From contig JAXBDG010000022.1 in the NCBI GenBank assembly GCA_036320915.1, positions 1-64,000 of the forward strand: a stretch of 64,000 nucleotides of DNA. Reading direction: 5' to 3'. A model generated the notes under the pieces. The model searched no databases, was not told the origin of the DNA, and saw only the letters and a program-made list of their open reading frames with translations. This stretch comes from Linnemannia elongata (Eukaryota; Mortierellomycota; Mortierellomycetes; Mortierellales; Mortierellaceae). Made by a program: the position numbers and the translations under genes. Of this stretch, positions 46,408 through 58,068 are shown in pieces. Each line of letters begins with the position of its first letter. Within the stretch, counting starts at the first letter, position 1.

Positions 46408-49400
46408 CTAAAGCACCTTGATCTCACCAGGAGTCAACCAGACAGTACCAATCTCGCTCGTGTCATCCCCCGCTCCCTGTTGTGGCTGCTGTTGCTGACC
46501 GTTCAAACTTCCGACAACGATCACACCCTTCCAGCCAGGGAGAACCTGTTGGTGACCCTGACCTGCCGTTGTTGCATCAGTTACTAGAAGGCTTGACCCG
46601 ACGCGACAAGGAGCACAGATAACTCGACGATAGAACAATCCATCCCCAGGCCTCATGACACATTCCAGCTCCTCCTGCTCACTCGGACCTTGAAATGGCA
46701 TTTCCAGAACACACGACCCCCGGATCGTTAGAATCATGGCTCGAGATTGACTCACAGACGACGCACTACTGCGTTGACTTGCAAGGTCGGTGGAAGCCTG
46801 GGTGGATGCTCTTGACTCGAGGGCAGCAGCCAATCGACGACGGTGAGCGAGGAGTTCGACAGCCATCGAACGCTCCACAGTCTTGATCTTGGGTCGCTCT
46901 GTACAAATTAACAGCAACTCGTTGCACGTCTTGCAGGTCACCCTCACCACACCTGCGCCGCCATAGGTCTGCATTGACTGTGTATCGCCTGTGCTGGTGG
47001 TCGATGCAGAAGGTGACTGGAGGGCATTGTTACCCCAAGAAAACTGACCCGTCGAGCGTGATGGAGATGAGCTTGTTTGTTGTGAACTGGAAGCCGAGTC
47101 GGCGACAAAATTAACCGGATCCCCACTAGACGTTGAAGAGGCTGGGAGCTCTGTCAATATCGATCCAGTACCACGGCTCGCCGTCAACCCTGTCCTGCCT
47201 GCCATCTCCGTAGATCCGTGGGATTCATCATATCTTGGACTGAAGGGAGTAGCAGGCGGCAAGGAGCTTCCTTGAAACTCCCCTTCGACTACTCCTGACA
47301 TGTCTGCATCCGATTCAAAAACTGACAGATCATCCAAAAAAGTCTCGTGGTCTTGGCTGTTGGCTCGTTGCTCAGGTATCGAAACAGTTACAGAGCCTGC
47401 TGAAATATCCTCCGCTGAGAGCATATCGATGCTGTCGTCCCATGCTGGGTCGAGGGTTATCTCCTGTATGTCGTGCTTGATTGCGGCCGCCTGACTCTGT
47501 TGCTCCTCCAGCTTGAGTACCTTCAACTCTTCCTCTTGCTTAGGTGTCAAATCACTCGAGAAGGACGCAAATAGGTTACAATCCATTTGTGCCATCGTTT
47601 CAAGTATCATAGCATTGGCCTCAGCTGTGAAAATTGTGCAGAAACCCATTATTAGTCACAGGGTTCGTCTAAAATCGAAAATGTCGTATACCGCTCACTG
47701 TCAACATAATTACCTTCGTCCGTTTCAAGCCACTCAGGATCGCTCTTGATCACTTGAAGCTGCGACTCAGCGATGAGATGTGTAGACTGCACAATGGTCG
47801 GATCTGTTGATCGGATCGTGTCATATATCGTTGTAGTTGTTGAAGTCGATATGGAGGCAGAAGGTTCGATGCTACGGCCTAGCTTGAGAGGCTCGATCCA
47901 AGACTTCAGATTGTGCATTCCCACCTCAAAATCGGTATAGGTCTTGGTCAGGGGACGGACCCATCTAGACAAACTGTTCTTGGTGCCAGGGATCGTGAAA
48001 CGGTAATCCAGCAGCACCATCGCGCCCCAATCCTTCCGATGACGAATGCAACGACCGATCGCCTGATTGTACGCGCGAAAGGCCTGGATCTCGTACCACC
48101 GCTTGCCGCTCAAAAGGGCTCGACTCTCAGCAGAATCGTGAAAGGCTGCCAAGGCGTGTGCTGCACTCTTCTCGGCACCCCCCGTAGAATGGTTGAGTGC
48201 TTGAAGGTTGACGTTGGCGATTCCTGGGATCGGGCCTCCAAACTGACCTGCTGGTCCGCCTTGGGGTTGTCGCCGGCGCTTCTGGCACTGCTGGTCGTTG
48301 TATTCCTTTTTTAGCTTGATCTTGAGGTCGTTCAATCCAGGGTATGGGATACTGACCGCCAGAACAGCTCTACAATTTGAGTCGGTGAAATCGATTCCCT
48401 CAGAACACTTGCCCCTGAAAACCGCAAAGAGCAAAGCGCCGCCGTCCGATCCTATGGCGACTTCGGCAGCGATGTGGTCGTAAAAGGATTTGAGGGTCTT
48501 GTCGAACTCCTTGGTCGTGGCTCTCCTTGGCTCCAAAATCACCTTCTTGATCTGGCAGAATTGGTCATATTGTCCGGTCGACCGCCAGCGATTCACCAGG
48601 TTGTCCATAAGACTGTACGATGAGACGAAACACAGCACTCCATGCGGCGTCGTCTGGATAATCCGTTCAATAGCTCGGCCGAGTTCGTCCTGAAATTGAA
48701 AGCTACTCGCAGACTTGAAAGTCCCGTCCATTTTGACACGCGTCGGGCCATAGGGCAACACTCCTGTCCAGACTTGTGACTGATCGACCACATGTCCTGC
48801 CTCCAGCTGAACCGCGAAACGAGTTTGCAGCTCTGATGCAAAGGAATCCATGGGCGACAGGGTACCGCTCGTGAGGATGACACTCCGCGTTGTCGAGGAC
48901 AGAGGTCGAAAGATGACTCCGGGGTTCAGACACCAAAACTTGAGCTCTCTCTTCTTTTCAGCCTGAGCTCCTCTCCTTGCAACTTGACTTCCGTACCCCT
49001 GCCAACCGCCTCGTTTGTTCCGTCCGGTTTGACGCGACCTTTTCGCCTGGGCTTCATCATCATCACTCTCAACTTCCGTATTGGAGTCGACCTGCCGCAC
49101 TCTGCCAGAGTGGTCGACTGACTCCACCAAGGCAATCTTGTAATCATCGAGACAATAGCCGTCGCCGCTGTAGAGCCGTCTGAGGATGGCGATAATACTC
49201 TCTAATGCGCGCATGACCCGAGGCGAGACGGCGACAAATTGCTCTCGGAACTGGTCACCATTGGGTCCGTCGTCCATGACGTCTAACAAGGGTCCGACAG
49301 CCTTAACCAGCTTTTTCTTCTCTTTCTTCTCCTTGAGTGCCTTGGATATCTCCTGGCAAGCCGTGTCATACATAACGATCGATTCAGCGTTAATTCCAAA

Positions 49401-51816
49401 CGTGTTGAGATGACTGAGTAACTTATGGCTTGTCCATCTAAATAATATATAGAGACATATTAAACGCGTGAGTATCTTGTGTTTTGCACAACTTTCCAAA
49501 ATAACGCTTGGTATGATGTGTTTGAGAAGCCCTACATTTCGGTCGATTGCTCATATTCCTGAATGCTAAATGTCGTCTGCTTCTCCAAGATCGATAGGAA
49601 TATTGACGCAAGCTAGAATGAAAATGCAAGAAGGTACGCTAGGTCATCAGTAGCCTGACTCAACTGTCGTTGCAGAGCACAAAACTGTGAAGGAAGCCTC
49701 ATTCAGGGGACTTACGCTCAAGAGTGAGTTGCTGGGTTGGAACATAATGTTGTTCTTGATCATATCTCCAAACTCGGCTTTGGCCACCCTGAGATCATCG
49801 TCCAAAACATCCAGCCCACCGGCTTCCCTTGCTGCATCTTCGATATTATGAGCCTCATCCAGGATCACGATAGAGTTTTCCAGATCGATATCCATTGCCT
49901 TGCGAATCTCTATGTAGACATAGAGTGTAAGCAAGCAGGGTAAGAATATGTTCAAGCGACGTTCGAGTCGAAAGGTAGAATTGGATTTGCTCTCACTTAC
50001 GCGGGTCAATCAGGTAACTGTACGGACAAAAGATTAGCTCCGCACCCAATGCGAGAGACCTTGCGGCAAAGTATGGACATGCTATGGTTTCAAAAAGGAG
50101 GAGGGTCAATATCATAAGCGACCCTCCAACATGGATATGCAATCCGAGACAGAAAACAAAAGTTCGTCTTTGTACCTTTGATAGCCTTCCCTTCCTCAAT
50201 AAGATCCTCCATATCCCAGATCCTGTTTTGACCATACTTCTTAACCGCAAATCGATCCTGCAGATCGTTGGCCTTGAACTTGTAAGCGCACTTGTCCTCC
50301 TCCACCAGCTCTTGACACGCGTCATTCGTGTTTGGAGCCTTTTGGACTCTCTTATTAACGCAGTAATGAGTTCGACTTCCCAGTACAACCATCTCTATTA
50401 TAGTAGAAAGGCAAAACACGTTAAGTATATTTCTTATATGGAAAATGTTCTATAAAGCAGGCCCTTATTTTCTTACTTGGCCGGTAAACTGTGTTGGACT
50501 TGAGTTCCTTGACCAATTGAGTGATCTGCTTGTGCCTATCAACCAGACGTAGAGTATCGTATGTCAGATTTCCACGGACGTCAACACATGTCAAAGCCAG
50601 GTCCAACGAGGATATCGAAATTACTCCTTACGTGCGACTTCCGAAGTAGATCTTTGGTAACATTGATACGCTCTCACGGAGGCTAGGGATATCCTTGACC
50701 GAGGCAGCATTATCAGCACTGGTCATCAAGGCATCGTCCTCGTACTGGAGTACAGTTGCAGCTCTGGCACTAATGTGATGTCCTGGCTTGTTCTGAAAGT
50801 CCTGATCGTCCGCCGTCAAGGGCGTCAAAGAAGCTGTCGTTGCTGTGCCCTGCTGAGCATCCGATGTAGAGTCTGTTCCACATGAACCAGCACATGTCCC
50901 GCATCCACTTTTCACGATTGGTTTTGGCTCTGCCGCTGCGGCGGCAAAATAAGGTGACTCGACGACGTCCATTTTGGCCAGTTCCGCCTCTAGGTTCTTT
51001 CTTATCTCCTTACGGTGCTCTTCATTCCGCACCTTTTCATTCTGCAACCAGGCAAGTGCACCACAAAGGAGTGCCAGTGACTTGCCGGATCCTATTAAGA
51101 GGGGAATTAATGAAGATTTAGATTTCACTTTGACTGATCTCACACAAGAATGTGTTACTGGGAGAGGGAAATGCCCGGTACATACCGGTCGGACTCTCTA
51201 GAAGTGCGTTCTCCTGATTCTGCAGCGCCTCGACAATCTAATGAAAAGTCAACGAGGCGAAACCATTAGCTATCTTATCATAATGTTGTAACGTTAAACG
51301 GATTGAATGCACTTTGCGTGGTATACCTTGGACATCATATCCTGCTGCGACTTGTAAGGTGTGAAAGGAAACTTGATCCGGATCTAGGACAATACGTTCG
51401 GAAGGAAGTTGTTATCAATAACCGTGCTGTCGCTACAATAACTCCTTATTAATTTGCCACCAAATTGGTGGTAATTCACACTTTTTTTTTGTTCTTACCC
51501 CATTTGTGACGAACTCGGTAGGGTTTGCTGCTGGCGAAGACTTAGGAAGAGATGGTTCAGAAGATGCGTAGCCATTCCTCGTCTTCTTGGTTTTCTGAAA
51601 GTGACCAGTCCTTGCGCGCTTCTTGACGTGGGTGGTTTCATGGCTATTGCCTGCTAAGTCCTGGAAGTCATTGTTGTCCGAGTCTGAGCTTTCTTCGAGT
51701 TGAATGTTCAAGAGTAGCTGCTTAAGCGGGTCCTGCTCTGGTTGTGCTGCTGTTGCCTTTGCCTTTCCGCTTGACCCGCCAATGGTCGGAGGTAGTTTCC
51801 TGCTACGTTTTCCCAT
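46408..51816 (-). CDS. BRIP1: FANCJ/BRIP1-type Fe-S DNA helicase with extra C-terminal domain (1485 aa)
   Basis: This is a 5'-3' superfamily-2 helicase of the XPD/Rad3 group that acts in crosslink repair and G-quadruplex unwinding. Exons are 51816-51499, 51383-51327, 51237-51186, 51091-50632, 50535-50477, 50394-50176, 50081-50001, 49909-49716, 49612-49536, 49437-47714 and 47624-46408. Walker A SPTGSGKS is at ~139. Motif Ia reads YFGSRTHKQITQLVKEL. The four Fe-S cysteines are in YCVN, DACQ, DKCAY and ACPYFAAR. The DEAH box is VILDEAHNIED (~433). LKFWCLNPGVIF, SGTLSPMDSF (~695), CSEGIDF and GRCIRHRKDWGAM (~972) fit FANCJ better than XPD, Chl1 or RTEL1. Exon 11 adds about 400 residues, ending in a domain with CKTC (~1311) and CAPC (~1418). 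Long Asp/Ser linkers surround it. Confidence 0.92.
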
Positions 51817-53630
51817 GCAAGTGAACAAAAAGAATGAGTATATGTGTGTGTGTGTGTGTTGTGAATGTGCGAATGGGGAAGAAGTGAGGACAGAACTTTG
51901 TTTGTCCCTGAGGTTAAGAGACTGGCACGTGCTCACAGAAGCAGTCCTGATTATGAGGACTGCACTGATGGTTATGGTTCGCGTTTCCTTGTCGCGACTA
52001 TCGTGATATGGTGTAGGATCATTGAGGTTGGTACAGGAACATTTTGGATATGGGCACCACAGGTGAGGTGGATACCTGGGTTGGTAAGCCACTCCATGGG
52101 CCAAAGGTCATTGTTCCTTTACAACAAAGAGTGCTCTCGTCGTAAACAGAAGAGACCCTGCTCGTCGTACTACCAATGCACCAATGCACCACTACACCCA
52201 ATATCAACACGAAGAGCGCACGAACCTGCGCCCAACCCTTTTTTCTTTCTTTCTTTGCTTGCCTCAGCATCATCATGATTCAATGCACTCTATGCAAACC
52301 ACTAGACCTTCCGTTCTTCTTTTTCTTCTCACTGTTATCATCGTAGGAGGGGAACCTACTGCATGCTCACTGCGTCTATAAGGATTGAAGAGTAGCAGAT
52401 AAAAAGGGTCGCTGGAAATGACCAACAGTTGGTATCCAAAAGAGAGAGAGATGGGTGAGTAAGTGTCCTCCTTCATCATTTTTCTTTCGATGCACCATCG
52501 ACACCAACTTCCACTTCTTTGCTCTTATTACTTCATGTTTGCCTTGTTTGGCGCTTTTTGCCCTGTCCTTGTCCCCGCTCGGTCCTCTACTCCCTTCTGT
52601 TCGCCTCTGTTTGTTGGTCCACCCACTCACTCACACTCCCCCCCCCCCCCCCCCATATGCACGCCCAGCAACAAGTGCTAGTACCTACCGAGTAAGATAC
52701 GTACCAGCCAACAACAACAAATCAAGCAGAAAAACCCCCTACCTTGCAGGCTCTCGACTTGATTTGTTATGGATGGACTTGGACAACCTTCTTTCTCTTT
52801 GACTTCCAGCAAAAGGTTCTAAGCATACTTACTCTCTTTTCCTTTTGCATTGTTGCCAGCCTCCCTTTTAGTCAAATCCCTCCACATCGATAGATATATA
52901 CAAATGAGGAAGACTCCGATGGATGGTTCAACTGCACCTGCGACCGCATGAGCTAAACTGAACTGAACTGAGTTATATATTCCTACTCAGTTCTGCTCTG
53001 CTCTACCTTTGCTTGTGCCCTGTCCTCGCTCTGTGTCCTCACTCCCTGTCCTCAGTCCCTCTGACTCCTTCCTTTTTGGACCGACACACCCTACTGTCTG
53101 CTCCCCCAATCCATCCTGCCATCACATCCTTGACCCGCGCATCGAGGAGAGTTTGGCTCTCTATCTCCGTCTTTTTTTTTTTTGTTCGCGCTGCTATTTC
53201 TTCTGCTGCCTCCTCAACCACCTCTTCTCTTCTTCTTCTGTCTTCTCTCTCCTTTCTTTCTCTCTTTACCTTGCAACCCCCTTCTCCCTCTCACCCTATA
53301 TCAATATCCCACATCTATCCACCCCTTCCTTCTCTGCCTTCATCACTACAGCACCCAGAACCGCCTTTGAACAACCTTTTTCCACGTTTTTCATCTTCCC
53401 CGTCTTCATCTCTTCTCCTCACACTCACGCCCACAGTAAGAAGACCAAGCTGTAATCTCTTTGTGTTGTAAAAAAAACAACTTCGCCCCTCTATGTTAAC
53501 TGTCCATCGGAAAAATATTCACCTTTCTTTGTTTCTTATTTTTTGTATTTCTTTGTGCCACCCTCCTCTTTCTCGGTAGATTCAAACAAAATCCAACTCT
53601 CTTCCCCCACAAGCACGAACAAGACCAGCC
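51817..53630. other. Divergent intergenic region
   Basis: This lies between FANCJ (-) and the 235-aa gene (+). It holds a short TG run near 51843, a C homopolymer and, from about 53000, a C/T-rich leader. Open frames at 53009-53471 + are Ser/Phe/Leu low-complexity. I see no gene. Confidence 0.55.
52638..52654. repeat. Poly-C homopolymer
   Basis: About 17 C in a row. The complementary G-run is an unusual composition for an intergenic region of a fungus; its length is uncertain. Confidence 0.9.
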
Positions 53631-54672
53631 ATGGCTCCAACCCCAGTCAAATACGGATACCTCAGTCGTAAGTTACTCCTCTCTATCTGCTTGTCAATTG
53701 TACCTTGCTACCCCAAGGATCAACTACTTTGTAGTCATCAATCACTCCTGGCGCCTTCCTAAAAAGACCCTTTTTGTTTGCCGATTGCACCCAAATAGGC
53801 GAGTATGCAGACAGACATATGGGTGCCTTCCGCCTGAACCGACCCCCGATGCTGGAGCGAGTTGCCCTCGCCGTCCACCAGGGCAACCACTGCTTTGCCA
53901 TCATCGGAAAGCGAGCTGCCATCATGAAGTGGTTGACCGAAGAACAGCCCAACATGACGGTTGAAGTCACCGAGACTTTCCCCTGGAGAAAGGAATCTCC
54001 CTACAGCGGTCTCGTCAAGGTCACTGTCCGCTCTGTCCACATCGGCTACCGTTTCTTTTACCTCATGTAAGTTGGTGAGCCCTTTCTTTTTGGACTGGGG
54101 TTCAGAAATGAAAAAAAAATGACCTGAATGATTATGACCTTATTTGTGTTAAGCACTTTTTATCCTTGCATGCCTTCCTGCCTTACCTTTGCCTACTTTT
54201 GCATGCTCTCTTTATTTTCTTTTCTTTCTTCTTTTGCACCTCCCACACGTGTACCGACCCTTGTTGACATTGGTTCATGGTCCCCATTAACAATCAATAT
54301 AGGTTTGGAAAAAAGATGACAAGCAAGCTCATGGTCGAGTTCTCGCCTTGGGATGGCAAGCCGAGACCTGGCGAGCCTATGCCTCTCGACCGAGACGACA
54401 TCGATGCCATCCCCCTCACCGGCGAGGCCATCCTCGTCCGCTCCGATTCAACTATGGCCCAAGGTAAACCCAACAACCTTCATTGGTTTCGCTGCCACTG
54501 AAAATGCTTAAATTTGGTTGTTTACATGTTGCGCCTGCAATGTCCCACCTTCATGCATACCACATTGTCATCCCGTCCACTTAGCTAATACCAACACTCC
54601 ACCCATGTCCAAGTTCCTTTTGCCGCCGAATTCATTCTCTTGATCGCATTCTTGACCTAACTCTAACAGTGT

Positions 54673-54703
<31 letters not shown>

Positions 54704-54965
54704 ACCAATACCTCTTTGAATAGTCGCGGAAAAGCTGGCGATAAAGCGCAAGGTGATGGATGAGGCTGGAGGGATCAAGGTGATGGGTATCCGACTGGAG
54801 CGCGCCTCCACGTTTTCGTCTGTCCATAACAAGTCACCCAAGTCGGAACACAACCTGATCCGCACCGAGAGCTCGTCCGCGTCTGGGACTGAAACAGATG
54901 CCGAGAAAAAGAAGCGACGCGCCTCGTCCTTTTCCATCACAAAACGGTTCAGTATGTCAACGTAA
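53631..54965 (+). CDS. Unknown protein (235 aa)
   Basis: I do not recognise it. Exons are 53631-53667, 53799-54066, 54303-54463 and 54724-54965, all GT...AG and in frame. The first exon encodes only MAPTPVKYGYLS. The body is compact and looks folded, with HCFAIIGKRAAIMKWLTEEQ, VKVTVRSVHIGYRFFYLMFG and EFSPWDGKPRPGEPMPLDRD. The short hydrophobic stretch RFFYLMFGKK is not a clear membrane helix. The last 60 residues are Ser/Lys-rich and basic (EKKKRRASSFSITKRFSMST), possibly a phosphorylated or nuclear-targeting tail. Introns 2 and 3 are long for this window, and intron 3 holds a CT microsatellite. It may be lineage-restricted; a fungal homology search would settle that. Confidence 0.75.
54673..54699. 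repeat. (CT)n microsatellite in intron 3 of the 235-aa gene
   Basis: About 13 CT units 25 bases before the splice acceptor; part of the polypyrimidine tract. Confidence 0.9.
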
Positions 54966-55591
54966 AAACATGTACCTTTTACCCTTGCAGCCTTGCGAAG
55001 GCTGTAAAAACACATATATACACACACACACACACACACAATACCGGAGTCGCCCCTTTTGGTTCGGTTGATGATTGGTTCCCTAAAGTACAAAATATTC
55101 ATACCGGACCATGCAAACAACTTGTCTTTTTTTCTCGCAAAATAACATGCATAGTAGTCATTCAGCCCATTCATACTTCAAATAATAAAAACAACAACCC
55201 GCAGTATACAAACAAAATATCTATTTGGCCAACTACTCATAAACTAATATTTTTACAGACCATGCATCACCTTGCATGACAATGGATGAAAGGAGACCAA
55301 CAGGGAGAGTGAGGCGAGATTGAAAAACAAACAAACAATCGTATCATTTTTAGTTGCGGTTGTTGACATGCCGGCATGTCGATTGTGTGCCGATGAGGCG
55401 TCGATGTGTCCAACTGCCCCAAATGGGCTGAAAAAAGAGCAAACGTGGGTGAATGGCCGAATCCAATCCACCCCTAGGACCTTGAGTAGTTACGTTTTGG
55501 ACCAAGAGTCGTGCCAAATTGATGCATTTCACTGGCTGGACACGACATCTAGTGGCAACTTGACTGCAGACAAACCAATAATGGCCCCTTC
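54966..55591. other. Convergent intergenic region
   Basis: This holds the 3' regions of the 235-aa gene (+) and the ASDURF-like gene (-). AATAAA-type sequence (CAAATAATAAAAAC) occurs near 55180. There is no gene. Confidence 0.5.
55019..55041. repeat. (CA)n microsatellite
   Basis: ACACACACACACACACACAC run about 55 bp after the stop codon of the 235-aa gene. Confidence 0.9.
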
Positions 55592-56142
55592 TTAGGGACG
55601 AAAGTTGGGGACGCTGGCCAGCTCGGTCTTGGCTTCAGCGAGTTCCTCTAGTATCATATTGAACGCCATTCTTAGGGTTAGACAGGAGGTCTTGATGTCT
55701 CTGGTGTTACTTGCTCTGGCGGCAACTATGACAAAATCAAACTTACTCTTCTTGCTGTTGACCAATTGCTTCTTATTCTCCAAGAAAAAGAGCTTGGACG
55801 AGGGTACTCGCTTCGCGTAGACAGTCTATGATAGTAGATTTGGTGTGAAGGGCTGATATGAGCATCGGTGCGGCGATAGCATGTGCATGTGCCAATAACA
55901 ATACTTGTAAGCCATTATCGTTTGTGTAATACTTACAGCCTTGGGGCGAAGCGACGACAGCTCCTCGGTCAGAATGTCGAGTTCATGGATCTGATCAAGT
56001 TGAGGAGTGAAAAGGGAATGAAAGAACCACGGTCAGTGAAAAGCGGAAGTAGTTGTTGCGTGCATGTGGAAGAGTGTAGGCGAGTGGGTGCTCCTATACG
56101 ATGTGTTGTTGTGCGCACCTTGTTCTTGAGTTCCTCTGCCAT
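55592..56142 (-). CDS. ASDURF-like small prefoldin-family protein (about 87-103 aa)
   Basis: In animals ASDURF is a prefoldin-like subunit of the PAQosome (R2TP/prefoldin-like complex). Exons are 56142-56119, 55990-55937 and 55825-55592. The start reads MAEELKNKIHELDILTEELS, then SLRPKATVYAKRV, PSSKLFFLENKKQLVNSKK and, after a possible extra intron, a second helix LEELAEAKTELASVP. Helix, short K-x-VY-x(5)-S-x-x-FFL hairpin, helix is the ASDURF pattern (VYRQQQNSNIFFL in human). GTAAGT after SKK could be spliced 48 bp on with the frame kept, or retained; both give a complete protein. There is no ASNSD1-like ORF downstream here, so this is a stand-alone gene. It is divergent from VMA10 over 314 bp. 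Assignment rests on a short motif and is moderate. Confidence 0.65.
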
Positions 56143-56456
56143 GGTCGTTTCTTTCTTGAAGGTGCGAGAGAGCTAAAGAGAATTGCCACCAAATGAACAG
56201 AGTTAAAAAGGCCAAAAAGGTCTTTGAATGCATCATGGAAGACAATTGAATCGTATGCACTGCATGATCAGCTTCTCACCTTCATCACCACCTTTCTCTC
56301 TGACCTTTGTGCTGTGGGTCGTCACGTCGCCAGGGGCAGTCGTCTATCTCCCTCGACTTTGAACCAAAAGGAGACCTTTTACCTCGACTTGACCTTACTT
56401 CCCTTCTTCGCATTTACACTCCACTCCCATCAACTCTCACTTCCACCTTTACACAA
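56143..56456. promoter_or_regulatory. Bidirectional promoter, ASDURF-like gene / VMA10
   Basis: The start codons of two divergent genes are 314 bp apart, so this stretch must hold both promoters and leaders. The VMA10 side is C/T-rich. There is no clear TATA box. Confidence 0.5.
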
Positions 56457-57429
56457 ATGGTAATACTCTCACAAACACGTCTCCCCTTTCTTCTCTTCTC
56501 TGACCAAGGCAAACCTACTGCTTTGTCCAGGATGGCACACACACTGCATTAACAACAGGATTATTTCGTCGACTTTTCTCTCCTCTCCCGCTCGACGTCA
56601 CTTTGCATCGGCCTTGACCTGGCTTGTGCTGAGAATGACCATTTCCTTACTCAACCTCGCTTTTACACTTCGCCATAGGCTGCATCCAACTCTACAGGTA
56701 TCCAGACCCTTCTCGAGGCCGAGAAGGAGGCCTCCAAGATTGTCCAGAAGGCCCGCACTTGTAAGCACCCTCTTTCGGTTATGCATGCACGTTTTCGACC
56801 TGGAGCCATGGAGGATAGAGAGACACACTGACTAACCAACACTGTTCTTTTTTGTATAAACACGCTCTCCACTCTACGACCACTATCGCCGACACCAACA
56901 TTGATACCCATATCGAATACTACAAACAATAACGACACCGACACGACACAATTGACGGCGAGTAGACCGCGTCCAGAGACTCAAGGATGCTCGTGCCGAG
57001 GCAGCAAAGGAGATCGAGGAATTGAAGGCATCCAAGAACGAGGCCTTCAAGAACTTTGAGCAGGAGGTACTACTTTCACTTTCCTCATTGTCGCATTGGA
57101 AAGCGTTTGTTTGACTAGTGCACTGGATTGGATAAAGAGGAGGAAGACGAGTGAAAAACGAGGCAAAGGATTTTATATATATATGTCATGCGATCTAGTA
57201 GAAAAACAACCTGACCTTTGAAAACCCCCTTTTACATATACATACAATTTTTTTTTAGCACGCTGGATCATCGGATCAGACATCGCACCGTGTGGAGGTT
57301 GAGACGGAGCAGAAGCGCGTCGAGATTGAGGCTGCATTCGCCAAGAACCGCGAGGCTGTCCTCCACAAGCTGCTCGACACCGTCTTTGCCGTCGAGCCCA
57401 AGATCCACCCCAACGCGCGTTTCGACTAG
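56457..57429 (+). CDS. VMA10: V-type proton ATPase subunit G (118 aa)
   Basis: This subunit is the peripheral-stalk partner of subunit E that joins the V1 and Vo sectors of the vacuolar proton pump. Exons are 56457-56459, 56679-56760, 56966-57066 and 57259-57429. The first coding exon is just the ATG; GTAATA follows directly. The protein starts M-AASNSTGIQTLLEAEKEA, continues SKIVQKARTYRVQRLKDARA and EAAKEIEELKASKNEAFKNF, and ends KIHPNARFD. GIQTLLEAEKEA, the K/R/E-rich helix and the LLDTVFAVEPKIHPN tail match subunit G; yeast Vma10 is 114 aa. The single-codon first exon looks like a conserved-style gene structure rather than an error, because no other upstream ATG fits. Confidence 0.95.
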
Positions 57430-58068
57430 ATATACATCGGACTCTTTTGACACCCTCCCATCATCGTGATATTTCATATATCGACACCCCAATCTTGACC
57501 GCACTACCCAATCACGCCACCATCAGCAAACAAAGAGCAAAAATAAAAAGAACTCGAGGAATTCACTTCCAGTTATGTTCGTTTCTTCCTTGACATTGGA
57601 TATACGGAACGTATCGGTCATCAAGAAATTGAACATTGAAAACGAACTGCGTTTGTGTGGAGGTTGAAAAAGGTATAGGGAGGCAGACATATCTAATACT
57701 TCAATGGGCATGGAGATAGTTCGACGTTTGATTTGCCTTATGAGCCTGGACGATGTGTGAAGGAGTGGCTTGGGCGGTTCGCCTACACCCGTGGGAAGTC
57801 AGAAGGAAATGTGTCAGGCCTGGTCAAGTATCTCTCCACACCGCAGCCTGACTGGCACTCGTACCACTTGTACTAAAGTGAGCAGAGCAGATCATTTCCT
57901 TGTTGACACATTTCGACTCTTCTTTATCCTTTTCTCTCCTCCGCACTCTCTCCCGGATCACCTACTCTCCCCCTCCATCGCTCTCTCTCCATCTCTCTCC
58001 CTTCATCAGATTCCGCTCCGGATCCGGTAACGTCGATCGAGATCATACATCCACACACCCTCTCCCTA
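57430..58068. other. Intergenic region
   Basis: The VMA10 3' region, then AT-rich sequence and a C/T-rich leader for the next gene. I see no gene. Confidence 0.6.

Noticed and set aside
53009..53471. 148-152 codon frames
   Set aside because: C/T-rich leader upstream of the 235-aa gene; low-complexity product.
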